This document shows, piece by piece, positions 15,787-24,360 of a stretch of 64,000 nucleotides of DNA. The stretch lies in NCBI GenBank assembly GCA_018378255.1, contig JAGZXV010000001.1, forward strand, positions 65,252 to 129,251, given 5' to 3'. The translations under genes and the position numbers were made by a program. How positions within the stretch are numbered: position 1 is the first letter of the stretch; each line of letters starts with the position of its first letter. Source of the DNA: Clostridiaceae bacterium. Its GTDB lineage: Bacteria; Bacillota; Clostridia; Lachnospirales; Lachnospiraceae. The notes below the pieces were generated by a model. It was given only the letters and a program-made list of their open reading frames with translations, was not told the origin of the DNA and did not search any database.

Positions 15787-16419
15787 ATGAAGAAAGCTAT
15801 TTTAGCTACTAAAGTCGGAATGACTCAAATCTTCAATGAAGACGGAGTTTTAACTCCAGTAACAGTTCTTCAGGCTGGCCCATGTGTAGTTACACAGGTT
15901 AAGACCGTTGAGAACGATGGTTACAAAGCAGTGCAGGTTGGTTTTGTTGACAAGAGAGCGAAATTAGTCACAAAACCGGTAAAAGGCCATTTTGATAAGG
16001 CCGGAGTTGCTTACAAGAGATTTGTAAGAGAATTCAAATTCGAGAACGCTGAAGAATATTCAGTGAAAGACGAAATCAAAGCAGATATCTTCGCAGCTGG
16101 CGACAAGATTGACGCAACAGCTATTTCCAAAGGTAAAGGTTTCCAGGGTGCTATTAAGAGACACGGACAGTCCAGAGGACCTATGGCTCATGGTTCTAAA
16201 TTCCATCGTCATGCTGGTTCAAACGGTTCTTGTTCAGATCCTAGTAAAGTATTTAAGGGTAAGAAGATGCCTGGCCAGATGGGTAACAAGAGAATCACCA
16301 TCCAGAACCTTGAGATCGTCAGAGTTGATGCTGAAAACAACCTGATCTTAGTTAAGGGCGCTGTACCAGGACCTAAGAAGTCTTTAGTAACACTGAAAGA
16401 AACAGTAAAAGCATGCTAA
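15787..16419 (+). CDS. rplC: 50S ribosomal protein L3
   Basis: A 210-aa L3, an early assembly protein near the peptidyl-transferase centre. The diagnostic loop KGFQGAIKRHG starts near residue 115 and is followed by GPMAHGSKFHR. The N-terminus KKAILATKVGMTQIF is typical. ACAGGAGG precedes the ATG. Second gene of the operon, preceded by a structured gap rather than the usual few bases. Confidence 0.98.
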   Translation: MKKAILATKVGMTQIFNEDGVLTPVTVLQAGPCVVTQVKTVENDGYKAVQVGFVDKRAKLVTKPVKGHFDKAGVAYKRFVREFKFENAEEYSVKDEIKADIFAAGDKIDATAISKGKGFQGAIKRHGQSRGPMAHGSKFHRHAGSNGSCSDPSKVFKGKKMPGQMGNKRITIQNLEIVRVDAENNLILVKGAVPGPKKSLVTLKETVKAC

Positions 16420-16448
16420 TGCTTTTATAGGAAAGGAGGAACACACAG

Positions 16449-17069
16449 ATGGCAAACGTATCTGTTTACAATATTGAAGGTAATGAAGTTGGAACGTTAG
16501 AACTGAATGATGCTGTATTTGGTGTTGAAGTGAATGAACATCTCGTACACATGGCAGTTGTAGCCCAGCTTGCAAACAAACGTCAGGGAACACAGAAAGC
16601 TAAAACCCGTTCTGAAGTTTCCGGTGGTGGAAGAAAACCATGGAAGCAGAAAGGAACCGGCCACGCAAGACAGGGTTCAACAAGATCCCCACAGTGGACA
16701 GGCGGCGGAGTTGTATTCGCTCCAACACCTAGAGATTACACAATTAAGTTAAACAAAAAAGAAAAAAGAGCAGCTCTTAAATCCGCTTTAACAAGCAGAG
16801 TTAACGAGAACAAGTTCATCGTTGTTGACGAGATCAACTTTGATGAGATCAAAACAAAGAATTTCCAGAATATCATGAATAACCTGAAAGTATCCAAGGC
16901 ACTTGTTGTTTTAGGCGAAGGAAGCGAGAAGGTAGTTTTATCTGCAAGAAATATTCCTGCTATCCAGACAGCATCTGTTAATACAATCAATGTTTATGAC
17001 ATTTTGAAATACAACACAGTAGTAGCTACGAAAGCGGCTGTTGCAAGTATCGAGGAGGTGTACGCATAA
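16449..17069 (+). CDS. rplD: 50S ribosomal protein L4
   Basis: A 206-aa L4; its extended loop lines the peptide exit tunnel, and in many bacteria it represses its own operon. The loop is visible as GGGRKPWKQKGTGHARQGS near residue 60. AAAGGAGG lies before the ATG. Its stop codon shares a base with the rplW start (TAATG), implying translational coupling. Confidence 0.98.
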   Translation: MANVSVYNIEGNEVGTLELNDAVFGVEVNEHLVHMAVVAQLANKRQGTQKAKTRSEVSGGGRKPWKQKGTGHARQGSTRSPQWTGGGVVFAPTPRDYTIKLNKKEKRAALKSALTSRVNENKFIVVDEINFDEIKTKNFQNIMNNLKVSKALVVLGEGSEKVVLSARNIPAIQTASVNTINVYDILKYNTVVATKAAVASIEEVYA

Positions 17070-17368
17070 TGGCAAACGTTCAATATTACGATGTAATTCT
17101 CAAACCAGTTGTAACTGAAAAGAGTATGAATGCTATGGCAGAAAAGAAATACACTTTCTTAGTTCATCCGGAAGCTAACAAATCTATGATTAAAGAAGCT
17201 GTTGAGAAGATGTTCCCAGGAACAAAAGTTTCCAGCGTTAACACTATGAATCTGGAAGGCAAAAACCGCAGAAGAGGTATGGTAGTTGGTAAAACTGCTA
17301 AATCCAAAAAAGCGATTGTTAAGCTTACTGCAGACAGCAAAGATATCGAGATCTTCCAGGGTCTGTAA
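17069..17368 (+). CDS. rplW: 50S ribosomal protein L23
   Basis: A 99-aa L23, at the tunnel exit and docking site for trigger factor and SRP. Conserved N-terminal YDVILKPVVTEKS and the extended loop NLEGKNRRRG are present. It overlaps the end of rplD by one base; GAGGAGG lies inside the rplD 3' end. Confidence 0.98.
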   Translation: MANVQYYDVILKPVVTEKSMNAMAEKKYTFLVHPEANKSMIKEAVEKMFPGTKVSSVNTMNLEGKNRRRGMVVGKTAKSKKAIVKLTADSKDIEIFQGL

Positions 17369-17455
17369 ACTTATAACAAGATGATTATACGGCGAACACT
17401 ATGCCGTGATAAATGAAACGCGTGGACGCGTTGAGAATTGAAAGGAGAGTTTAAA

Positions 17456-18301
17456 ATGGGAATTAAAACATTTAACCCATATACACCTTCCAGAAGACAC
17501 ATGACAGGATCTGACTTCAGTGAAATCACAAAGTCAACCCCAGAAAAGTCTTTAGTTACTTCCTTAAAGAAAAACGCAGGACGTAACAATCAGGGTAAAA
17601 TTACAGTAAGACACCGCGGAGGCGGCTCAAGAAGAAAATATAGAATTATCGATTTCAAGAGAAACAGCAAAGACGGAATACCGGCAACTGTTATCGGTAT
17701 CGAATACGATCCAAACAGAACAGCTAACATCGCTCTGATCTGCTATGCAGACGGAACAAAATCTTATATCCTCGCTCCGGCAGGACTGACAGATGGAATG
17801 AAAGTTATGAGCGGCCCTCAGGCAGAAGCAAAAGTTGGTAACTGTTTACCACTGAGCCAGATTCCTGTTGGTGCACAGATTCACAACATTGAATTATATC
17901 CGGGCAAAGGCGGCCAGCTGGTTCGTTCCGCTGGAAACGCAGCTCAGTTAATGGCTAAAGAAGGCAAATATGCAACATTAAGACTTCCTTCAGGTGAAAT
18001 GAGAATGGTTCCGATCATCTGTAGAGCTACAATCGGTGTTGTTGGAAATGGAGATCACTCTCTGATTAACATCGGTAAAGCTGGTAGAAAACGTAACATG
18101 GGTATCAGACCTACAGTTCGTGGTTCCGTTATGAACCCTAACGACCATCCACACGGTGGTGGTGAAGGTAAGACCGGTATCGGACGTCCAGGTCCATCTA
18201 CACCATGGGGTAAACCGGCACTTGGCTTGAAGACAAGAAAGAAAAACAAACAGTCTAACAAACTGATTGTAAGAAGAAGAGATGGAAAGACCATTAAATA
18301 A
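17456..18301 (+). CDS. rplB: 50S ribosomal protein L2
   Basis: A 281-aa L2, needed for subunit joining and peptidyl-transferase activity. Conserved stretches: GIKTFNPYTPSRR, RHRGGGSRRKYR and, near residue 228, the signature HPHGGGEGKTGIGR. The start at 17456 is chosen because AAAGGAG lies 9 nt upstream and the longer frame from 17438 runs through that site. The 87-bp gap after rplW is the longest between rplC and rplV. Confidence 0.98.
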   Translation: MGIKTFNPYTPSRRHMTGSDFSEITKSTPEKSLVTSLKKNAGRNNQGKITVRHRGGGSRRKYRIIDFKRNSKDGIPATVIGIEYDPNRTANIALICYADGTKSYILAPAGLTDGMKVMSGPQAEAKVGNCLPLSQIPVGAQIHNIELYPGKGGQLVRSAGNAAQLMAKEGKYATLRLPSGEMRMVPIICRATIGVVGNGDHSLINIGKAGRKRNMGIRPTVRGSVMNPNDHPHGGGEGKTGIGRPGPSTPWGKPALGLKTRKKNKQSNKLIVRRRDGKTIK

Positions 18302-18321
18302 TTGAAGGAGGATTAAAACCT

Positions 18322-18600
18322 ATGGCACGTTCACTTAAAAAAGGACCATTTGCAGATGCGCATTTGCTGAAAAAAGTAGATGCTATGAACGCAGCAGGAC
18401 AGAAGCAGGTTATTAAGACCTGGTCACGCCGTTCTACAATCTTCCCACAGATGGTTGGACATACAATCGCAGTTCATGATGGCAGAAAACACGTTCCGGT
18501 ATATGTAACCGAAGATATGGTTGGACATAAACTTGGAGAATTCGTAGCTACCAGAACTTACAGAGGACATGGTAAAGACGAGAAGAAGACCCGTCGTTAG
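18322..18600 (+). CDS. rpsS: 30S ribosomal protein S19
   Basis: A 92-aa S19 of the 30S head, paired with S13. ARSLKKGPF at the N-terminus and VYVTEDMVGHKLGEF are diagnostic. GAAGGAGG precedes the ATG; 20 bp after rplB. Confidence 0.98.
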   Translation: MARSLKKGPFADAHLLKKVDAMNAAGQKQVIKTWSRRSTIFPQMVGHTIAVHDGRKHVPVYVTEDMVGHKLGEFVATRTYRGHGKDEKKTRR

Positions 18601-18630
18601 GATACAAGTATTTGAAAGGAGGTTTCACCA

Positions 18631-19017
18631 ATGGCTAGAGGACATAGATCCCAGATTAAGAGAGAAAGAAATGCGCAGAAAGATACCAGACCATCTGCTA
18701 AGTTATCTTATGCAAGAGTATCTGTTCAGAAAGCATGTTTCGTATTAGATGCCATTAGAGGCAAAGATGTAACCACTGCACTTGGTATTGTAACTTACAA
18801 TCCAAGATATGCTTCTACATTAATTGAAAAATTATTAAAATCAGCAATTGCTAATGCTGAAAACAATAACGGAATGAGCGCCGCGAACCTTTATGTTGAG
18901 GAATGTTATGCAAATAAAGGACCGACAATGAAGAGAGTAAAACCGAGAGCACAGGGCAGAGCTTACAGAATCGAGAAGAGAATGAGCCATATCACAATCG
19001 TGCTTAATGAAAGATAG
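18631..19017 (+). CDS. rplV: 50S ribosomal protein L22
   Basis: A 128-aa L22 whose beta-hairpin lines the exit tunnel, a known site of macrolide-resistance changes. The conserved C-terminal stretch RAQGRAYRIEKRMSHI is intact. GAAAGGAGG precedes the ATG. It is followed by rpsC after 9 bp. Confidence 0.98.
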   Translation: MARGHRSQIKRERNAQKDTRPSAKLSYARVSVQKACFVLDAIRGKDVTTALGIVTYNPRYASTLIEKLLKSAIANAENNNGMSAANLYVEECYANKGPTMKRVKPRAQGRAYRIEKRMSHITIVLNER

Positions 19018-19026
19018 GAGGCAAAT

Positions 19027-19683
19027 ATGGGACAGAAAGTTAATCCACACGGCTTGAGAGTCGGTGTTATTAAAGACTGGGACTCCAAATGGTATGCTGA
19101 AGCTGATTTCGCTGATTGTTTAGTAGAAGATTACAACATCCGTACATTCTTAAAGAAGAGACTGTACAGCGCTGGAATTTCTAAGATCGAAATCGAAAGA
19201 GCATCTGACAGAGTTAAAGTTATCATCTATACAGCAAAACCTGGCGTTGTAATCGGCAAGGGCGGAGCTGAAATTGAGAAATTAAAAGCAGAAGTTCAGA
19301 AATTAACTGATAAAAAATTATTCGTTGATATCAAAGAAATCAAGAGACCTGATAAAGATGCTCAGTTGGTAGCAGAATCTATCGCACAGCAGTTAGAGAA
19401 CCGTGTTTCCTTCAGACGTGCTATGAAGTCTACAATGGGACGTTCTATGAAAGCCGGAATCAAAGGTATTAAGACTGCAGTTGCAGGCCGTCTTGGCGGA
19501 GCTGATATGGCTCGTACCGAGTTCTACAGCGAAGGTACGATTCCGCTTCAGACATTAAGAGCAGATATTGACTATGGTTTCGCAGAAGCAGATACAACCT
19601 ACGGCAAATTAGGCGTTAAGGTTTGGATCTACAAAGGCGAAGTACTTCCTACTAAAGGAAACAAGGAAGGGAGCGATAAATAA
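19027..19683 (+). CDS. rpsC: 30S ribosomal protein S3
   Basis: A 218-aa S3 at the mRNA entry site. It has the N-terminal MGQKVNPHGLRVGVI, a KH domain with VIGKGGAEIEKL near residue 77, and the C-terminal S3 domain. Its stop codon overlaps the rplP start by one base. Confidence 0.98.
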   Translation: MGQKVNPHGLRVGVIKDWDSKWYAEADFADCLVEDYNIRTFLKKRLYSAGISKIEIERASDRVKVIIYTAKPGVVIGKGGAEIEKLKAEVQKLTDKKLFVDIKEIKRPDKDAQLVAESIAQQLENRVSFRRAMKSTMGRSMKAGIKGIKTAVAGRLGGADMARTEFYSEGTIPLQTLRADIDYGFAEADTTYGKLGVKVWIYKGEVLPTKGNKEGSDK

Positions 19684-20120
19684 TGTTAATGCCTAAGAGA
19701 GTTAAGCGTCGTAAACAGTTCCGTGGAAGCATGGCAGGAAAAGCCCTCAGAGGAAACAAAATTTCTAACGGTGAATACGGTTTAGTCGCTACAGAACCAT
19801 GTTGGATTAAATCCAATCAGATCGAAGCAGCCCGTGTTGCTATGACTCGTTATATCAAACGTGGTGGTAAAGTTTGGATTAAAATTTTCCCAGATAAACC
19901 TGTAACAGCAAAACCAGCAGAAACCCGTATGGGTTCCGGTAAAGGCGCTCTTGAGTATTGGGTAGCAGTTGTAAAACCGGGCCGTGTTATGTTTGAAATC
20001 GCTGGTGTACCAGAGGAAACAGCTCGTGAAGCTTTACGTCTTGCTATGCACAAATTGCCATGCAAGTGTAAAATTGCTTCTAAAGCAGATTTAGAAGGCG
20101 GTGATAACAGTGAAAACTAA
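19683..20120 (+). CDS. rplP: 50S ribosomal protein L16
   Basis: A 145-aa L16 that helps position A-site tRNA. The N-terminal LMPKRVKRRKQFRG and RMGSGKGALEYWVAVVKPG are diagnostic. The gene overlaps rpsC by one base and its 3' end overlaps the start of rpmC by about 11 bp. Confidence 0.98.
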   Translation: MLMPKRVKRRKQFRGSMAGKALRGNKISNGEYGLVATEPCWIKSNQIEAARVAMTRYIKRGGKVWIKIFPDKPVTAKPAETRMGSGKGALEYWVAVVKPGRVMFEIAGVPEETAREALRLAMHKLPCKCKIASKADLEGGDNSEN

Positions 20121-20316
20121 TAAATATGTAGAAGATTTAAAGGTGAAATCAGCTGCAGAGTTGAATGAAGAATTAGTAGCTGCTAAGAAAGAACTTTTTA
20201 ATTTAAGATTCCAGAATGCAACTAACCAATTAGATAACACCAGCAGAATTAAGGAAGTTCGCAAGAACATTGCCAGAATTCAGACTGTTATTACAGAGAA
20301 AGCAAAAATGGCTTAA
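20110..20316 (+). CDS. rpmC: 50S ribosomal protein L29
   Basis: A 68-aa L29 with the usual two-helix pattern: LNEELVAAKKELFNLRFQ and RIKEVRKNIARIQTV. A GTG start at 20110 is preferred to the in-frame GTG at 20101, since AAGGCGG then lies a normal distance upstream and the N-terminus KTNKYVEDL matches the family. It overlaps the end of rplP. Confidence 0.95.
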   Translation: MKTNKYVEDLKVKSAAELNEELVAAKKELFNLRFQNATNQLDNTSRIKEVRKNIARIQTVITEKAKMA

Positions 20317-20384
20317 TTGGAAAATAGATTCTATAGCGGATGCGAATAGTCAATATTCGCTATTTGAAAGGAGAAACAGTAGTC

Positions 20385-20639
20385 GTGGAAAGAAATTTAA
20401 GAAAAACACGTACCGGTAAAGTTGTAAGTAACAAGATGGACAAAACCATCGTTGTTGCTATCGAAGACCACGTAAAACATCCTTTATACGGCAAGATCGT
20501 GAAAAGATCTATCAAATTAAAAGCGCATGACGAGAAGAATGAGTGTGCGATTGGCGATACAGTAAAAGTTATGGAAACAAGACCTTTATCCAAAGATAAG
20601 AGATGGAGACTTGTTGAGATTATCGAAAAAGCAAAATAA
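20385..20639 (+). CDS. rpsQ: 30S ribosomal protein S17
   Basis: An 84-aa S17 with an OB fold: ERNLRKTRTGKVVSNKMDKT at the N-terminus and KVMETRPLSKDKRWRLVEI at the end. A GTG start at 20385 fits AAAGGAG at 20367-20373; the frame is open to an ATG at 20340, but that would add a non-conserved extension across the binding site. Confidence 0.96.
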   Translation: MERNLRKTRTGKVVSNKMDKTIVVAIEDHVKHPLYGKIVKRSIKLKAHDEKNECAIGDTVKVMETRPLSKDKRWRLVEIIEKAK

Positions 20640-20640
20640 A

Positions 20641-20663
20641 GTAAATTTGCTGAGCAAATTTAC
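20641..20663. repeat. Perfect hairpin in the rpsQ-rplN gap
   Basis: A 10-bp perfect stem GTAAATTTGC / GCAAATTTAC with a TGA loop directly after the rpsQ stop. More short inverted repeats follow to 20727. No T-run; it may be an RNA-processing or stability element, or a degenerate inserted repeat. Confidence 0.65.
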
Positions 20664-20740
20664 GCTGCGCAAACGAAGCAGAGCGGAGTTCGCGTTTCAC
20701 GTTTATTTCGCAAGGCGAAAACAAGGAAGGAGTATCAGGC

Positions 20741-21109
20741 ATGATTCAGCAGGAAACCAGATTGAAGGTTGCCGACAATACAGGTGCAAAAGAGCTTCTT
20801 TGTATCCGTGTTTTAGGTGGATCTACAAGAAGATATGCTAATATTGGTGATGTAATCGTTGCTTCTGTTAAAGATGCAACACCAGGTGGTGTTGTAAAAA
20901 AAGGCGACGTTGTTAAAGCCGTTGTTGTACGTACCGTAAAGGGCGCGCGTCGTAAAGACGGTTCCTATATCAAGTTCGATGAGAACGCAGCAGTAATTAT
21001 CAAAGATGACAAGACTCCAAGAGGAACTCGTATCTTTGGACCGGTAGCAAGAGAATTACGTGAGAAACAGTTCATGAAGATTGTCTCTTTAGCACCAGAA
21101 GTATTATAA
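20741..21109 (+). CDS. rplN: 50S ribosomal protein L14
   Basis: A 122-aa L14 at the subunit interface. MIQQETRLKVADNTGAKE and DDKTPRGTRIFGPVARELR are diagnostic. It follows rpsQ after a 101-bp hairpin-rich gap; AAGGAAGGAG lies upstream. Confidence 0.98.
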   Translation: MIQQETRLKVADNTGAKELLCIRVLGGSTRRYANIGDVIVASVKDATPGGVVKKGDVVKAVVVRTVKGARRKDGSYIKFDENAAVIIKDDKTPRGTRIFGPVARELREKQFMKIVSLAPEVL

Positions 21110-21122
21110 GGAGGTGTCCACT

Positions 21123-21428
21123 GTGCATAAAATCAAAAAAGATGACTTGGTAAAAGTGATCGCAGGTAAAGATAAAGATAAAACAGGTAAAGTTATTACC
21201 GTTAATACCAAAAATGGCACTGTACTGGTTGAAGGATGCAACATGGTAACAAAGCATTCCAAACCGAGCGCAGGCAACCCAAACGGTGGAATCATCCATC
21301 AGGAAAGCGCTATCGATATTTCAAATGTTATGTTAGTTGTTGATGGAAAAGCAACCAGAGTCGGCTTCGAAGTGAAAGACGGCAAAAAGGTTCGTGTTGC
21401 TAAATCCACCGGCAAGGTAATTGACTAA
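21123..21428 (+). CDS. rplX: 50S ribosomal protein L24
   Basis: A 101-aa L24, an assembly initiator, with the KOW motif VIAGKDKDKTGKVI near residue 13 and GGIIHQESAIDISNVM. A GTG start at 21123 is chosen because AAGGAGG (21109-21115) is then 7 nt away; the GTG at 21114 lies inside that site. Confidence 0.95.
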   Translation: MHKIKKDDLVKVIAGKDKDKTGKVITVNTKNGTVLVEGCNMVTKHSKPSAGNPNGGIIHQESAIDISNVMLVVDGKATRVGFEVKDGKKVRVAKSTGKVID

Positions 21429-21451
21429 TAGCAGAGAGGAGGAAACACAAG

Positions 21452-21991
21452 TTGGCTAGATTAAAAGAGATGTATCAAAATGAGATCGTAGAAGCTATGA
21501 TCAAAAAATTCGGATATAAAAACATCATGGAAGTGCCTAAGTTAGATAAGATCGTTATCAACATGGGTGTTGGTGAAGCAAAAGACAACGCCAAAGTTTT
21601 AGACTCTGCTGTTAGGGATATGGAAATCATTTCCGGACAGAAAGCCGTAACAACAAGAGCTAAGAATTCAGTTGCTAACTTCAAAATCAGAGAAGGTATG
21701 CCAATCGGATGTAAAGTTACATTACGCGGCGAGAAAATGTATGAATTCGCTGATCGTCTGATCAACCTCGCATTACCTCGTGTACGTGACTTCAGAGGTG
21801 TTAACCCTAACGCATTTGACGGCAGAGGAAATTATGCTTTAGGAATTAAAGAGCAGCTCATTTTCCCTGAAATTGAATACGATAAAGTTGACAAAGTAAG
21901 AGGTATGGATGTTATTTTCGTAACCACTGCCAAGACAGACGAAGAAGCCCGTGAACTTTTGACATTATTCAATATGCCATTTCAAAAATAG
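21452..21991 (+). CDS. rplE: 50S ribosomal protein L5
   Basis: A 179-aa L5 that contacts 5S rRNA and P-site tRNA. Conserved NMGVGEAKDN, ITGQKAV-like ISGQKAVTTRAKNS and RDFRGVNPNAFDGRGNY. Uses a TTG start at 21452 with GAGGAGG upstream; an upstream alternative is not available in frame. Confidence 0.97.
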   Translation: MARLKEMYQNEIVEAMIKKFGYKNIMEVPKLDKIVINMGVGEAKDNAKVLDSAVRDMEIISGQKAVTTRAKNSVANFKIREGMPIGCKVTLRGEKMYEFADRLINLALPRVRDFRGVNPNAFDGRGNYALGIKEQLIFPEIEYDKVDKVRGMDVIFVTTAKTDEEARELLTLFNMPFQK

Positions 21992-22007
21992 TTAGGAGGA
22001 GTATTCC

Positions 22008-22193
22008 ATGGCTAAGACTTCAATGAAAATTAAGCAGCAGCGTCCGGCTAAGTTCTCCAGCAGAGAATATAACCGCTGCAGAATTTGTGGCCGTCCACAT
22101 GCTTATTTAAGAAAATACGGAATCTGCCGTATTTGTTTCCGCGAATTAGCATACAAAGGACAGATACCAGGTGTTAAGAAAGCAAGCTGGTAA
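22008..22193 (+). CDS. rpsN: 30S ribosomal protein S14, zinc-binding short type
   Basis: A 61-aa S14 of the type Z form. Four cysteines in a CRIC-x12-CRIC arrangement bind zinc. This form, rather than the long zinc-free one, is usual in clostridia. GGAGG precedes the ATG. Confidence 0.98.
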   Translation: MAKTSMKIKQQRPAKFSSREYNRCRICGRPHAYLRKYGICRICFRELAYKGQIPGVKKASW

Positions 22194-22216
22194 GATTAAG
22201 GAAGGAGGCAATATCC

Positions 22217-22618
22217 ATGACAATGAGTGATCCAATCGCAGATATGCTTACAAGAATCCGTAATGCAAATACTGCTAAACATGATACAGTAGACGTACCT
22301 TCATCCAAGATGAAATTAGCTATCGCTGATATCCTTGTAAAAGAGGGCTATGTTGAGAAATATGATATCGTAGAAGATGGTGCATTCCAGGTAATCCGCA
22401 TCACATTAAAATACGGTAAAGACAAAAATGAAAAAATTATTTCCGGTATTAAGAGAATTTCTAAACCAGGTCTTCGTGTTTATGCAAACAAAGAAGAGTT
22501 ACCAAAAGTACTTGGCGGTTTAGGAACAGCTATTCTTTCTACAAACCAGGGCGTTATTACAGATAAAGAAGCACGTCAGTTAGGTGTAGGCGGAGAAGTT
22601 CTTGCATTTGTTTGGTAA
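22217..22618 (+). CDS. rpsH: 30S ribosomal protein S8
   Basis: A 133-aa S8, which binds the central domain of 16S rRNA and in E. coli represses the spc operon. MSDPIADMLTRIRNAN and the C-terminal GVITDKEARQLGVGGEVLAFVW are typical. AAGGAGG precedes the ATG. Confidence 0.98.
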   Translation: MTMSDPIADMLTRIRNANTAKHDTVDVPSSKMKLAIADILVKEGYVEKYDIVEDGAFQVIRITLKYGKDKNEKIISGIKRISKPGLRVYANKEELPKVLGGLGTAILSTNQGVITDKEARQLGVGGEVLAFVW

Positions 22619-22685
22619 TTATAGGAAGCTGAAAACAGAAGAGGCGCAAAGCTTCTTCCGAGAATTTAAGTAGGAGGTATATGGC

Positions 22686-23228
22686 ATGTCACGTATAGGA
22701 AGAATGCCTATCGCGGTTCCAGCAGGAGTAACTGTTACAATCGCAGAGAATAATAAAGTGACTGTAAAAGGTCCTAAGGGAACTCTGGAAAGAGAGTTGC
22801 CTGTAGAGATGACGATCAAAGAAGAAGATGGTCATATTGTAGTAACCAGACCAAGCGATTTAAAGAAGATGAAATCTTTACATGGTTTGACAAGAACTTT
22901 AGTTGCTAACATGATCCACGGTGTTACCGAAGGATATGAGAAAGTTCTTGAAGTTAACGGTGTTGGTTACAGAGCACAAAAACAGGGTAAGAAATTAATC
23001 CTTTCTCTTGGATATTCTCATCCCGTTGAGATGGAAGATCCGGAAGGTTTAGAGTCTGTTCTGGAAGGACAGAATAAAATCACCATTAAGGGTATCGATA
23101 AAGAAAAAGTTGGCCAGTACGCTGCTGAAATCAGAGATAAGAGAAGACCTGAACCGTATAAGGGCAAAGGTATTAAGTATGCTGATGAAGTTATCAGACG
23201 TAAAGTTGGTAAGACTGGTAAGAAATAA
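22686..23228 (+). CDS. rplF: 50S ribosomal protein L6
   Basis: A 180-aa L6 with the duplicated L6 fold; the N-terminus SRIGRMPIAVPAGV and the C-terminal signature RRPEPYKGKGIKYADE are intact. GTAGGAGG precedes the ATG; a 67-bp gap separates it from rpsH. Confidence 0.98.
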   Translation: MSRIGRMPIAVPAGVTVTIAENNKVTVKGPKGTLERELPVEMTIKEEDGHIVVTRPSDLKKMKSLHGLTRTLVANMIHGVTEGYEKVLEVNGVGYRAQKQGKKLILSLGYSHPVEMEDPEGLESVLEGQNKITIKGIDKEKVGQYAAEIRDKRRPEPYKGKGIKYADEVIRRKVGKTGKK

Positions 23229-23245
23229 TTAAGGAGAGTGTAAAA

Positions 23246-23614
23246 ATGGTTAGTAAACAGTCAAGAAGCGAAATCCGCGCAAAAAAACACGCTAGATTAC
23301 GTAATCGTTTTGCTGGTACATCAGAGAGACCACGTTTAGCAGTGTTCAGAAGTAATAATCATATGTATGCTCAAATTATTGACGATACAGTTGGTAATAC
23401 TTTAGTTTATGCTTCAACAGTTGAAAAAGAAGTGAAGGCAGAATTAGAAAAGACTAATGATGTAGCTGCTGCAGCATATGTAGGAACAGTGATCGCCAAG
23501 AGAGCATTGGAAAAAGGTATTGAGAATGTCGTTTTTGATAGAGGCGGATTCATTTATCATGGTAAAGTTCAGGCATTGGCAGATGCAGCCCGTGAGGCTG
23601 GTCTGAAATTCTAG
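23246..23614 (+). CDS. rplR: 50S ribosomal protein L18
   Basis: A 122-aa L18 that carries 5S rRNA into the large subunit. RNRFAGTSERPRLAVFRSN and DRGGFIYHGKVQALADAARE are diagnostic. 17 bp after rplF. Confidence 0.98.
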   Translation: MVSKQSRSEIRAKKHARLRNRFAGTSERPRLAVFRSNNHMYAQIIDDTVGNTLVYASTVEKEVKAELEKTNDVAAAAYVGTVIAKRALEKGIENVVFDRGGFIYHGKVQALADAAREAGLKF

Positions 23615-23630
23615 TAGAGAGGAGAACGGC

Positions 23631-24140
23631 ATGAAACGTACAATTATTGACCCAAGTCAGTTAGAATTAAATGACAAGGTAGTAGCTATTAAGCGTGTAT
23701 CGAAAACTGTAAAAGGTGGACGTACCATGAGATTCTCTGCTTTAGTAGTAGTAGGTGATGGCAATGGACACGTAGGCGCAGGCCTTGGTAAAGCTGGTGA
23801 GGTTCCTGAAGCAATCCGTAAAGGAAAAGAGGCAGCAACCAAGAACCTTGTAGAGATTCCGGTAGATGAAAACAAGAGTATCCCACATGATTTCATCGGC
23901 AAATTTGGAAGCGCATCCGTATTATTAAAGAAAGCTCCTGAAGGTACCGGTGTTATCGCAGGAGGCCCTGCCCGTTCCGTTCTGGAGCTTGCAGGTATTA
24001 AGAACATCCGTACAAAATCTTTAGGATCAAACAACAAGACTAATGTAGTTCTTGCTACGATCGAAGGATTATGTCAGCTTAAAACTCCTGAAGAAGTTGC
24101 TAAACTTCGCGGCAAATCTGTAGAAGAGATTTTGGGCTAA
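23631..24140 (+). CDS. rpsE: 30S ribosomal protein S5
   Basis: A 169-aa S5, important for decoding accuracy and the site of spectinomycin resistance changes. It has VVAIKRVSKTVKGGRTMRF, VGDGNGHVGAGLGKA and GVIAGGPARSVLELAGI. GAGGAG precedes the ATG. Confidence 0.98.
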   Translation: MKRTIIDPSQLELNDKVVAIKRVSKTVKGGRTMRFSALVVVGDGNGHVGAGLGKAGEVPEAIRKGKEAATKNLVEIPVDENKSIPHDFIGKFGSASVLLKKAPEGTGVIAGGPARSVLELAGIKNIRTKSLGSNNKTNVVLATIEGLCQLKTPEEVAKLRGKSVEEILG

Positions 24141-24153
24141 GGAGGAGAGAATA

Positions 24154-24336
24154 ATGGCAGAGAAATTAAAAGTTACATTAGTAAAATCCCCAATTGGTGC
24201 AGTTCCAAAGCACAAAGCAACTGTTGAAGCTTTAGGTTTAAGAAAAGTTAACAAAACAGTTGAACTGCCTGATAACGATGCAGTTAGAGGCATGATCTGG
24301 CACGTAAGACATCTGGTTAAAGTAGAAGAGATCTAA
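24154..24336 (+). CDS. rpmD: 50S ribosomal protein L30
   Basis: A 60-aa L30: LKVTLVKSPIGAVPKHKATV and RGMIWHVRHLVKVEEI. AAGGAGG precedes the ATG. Confidence 0.98.
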   Translation: MAEKLKVTLVKSPIGAVPKHKATVEALGLRKVNKTVELPDNDAVRGMIWHVRHLVKVEEI

Positions 24337-24360
24337 AGAAAATAGTAAGGAGGTGCAGTC

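Noticed and set aside
20340..20384. Longer rpsQ starting at ATG 20340
   Set aside because: The extra 15 residues are not conserved and they span AAAGGAG, which is placed for the GTG at 20385.
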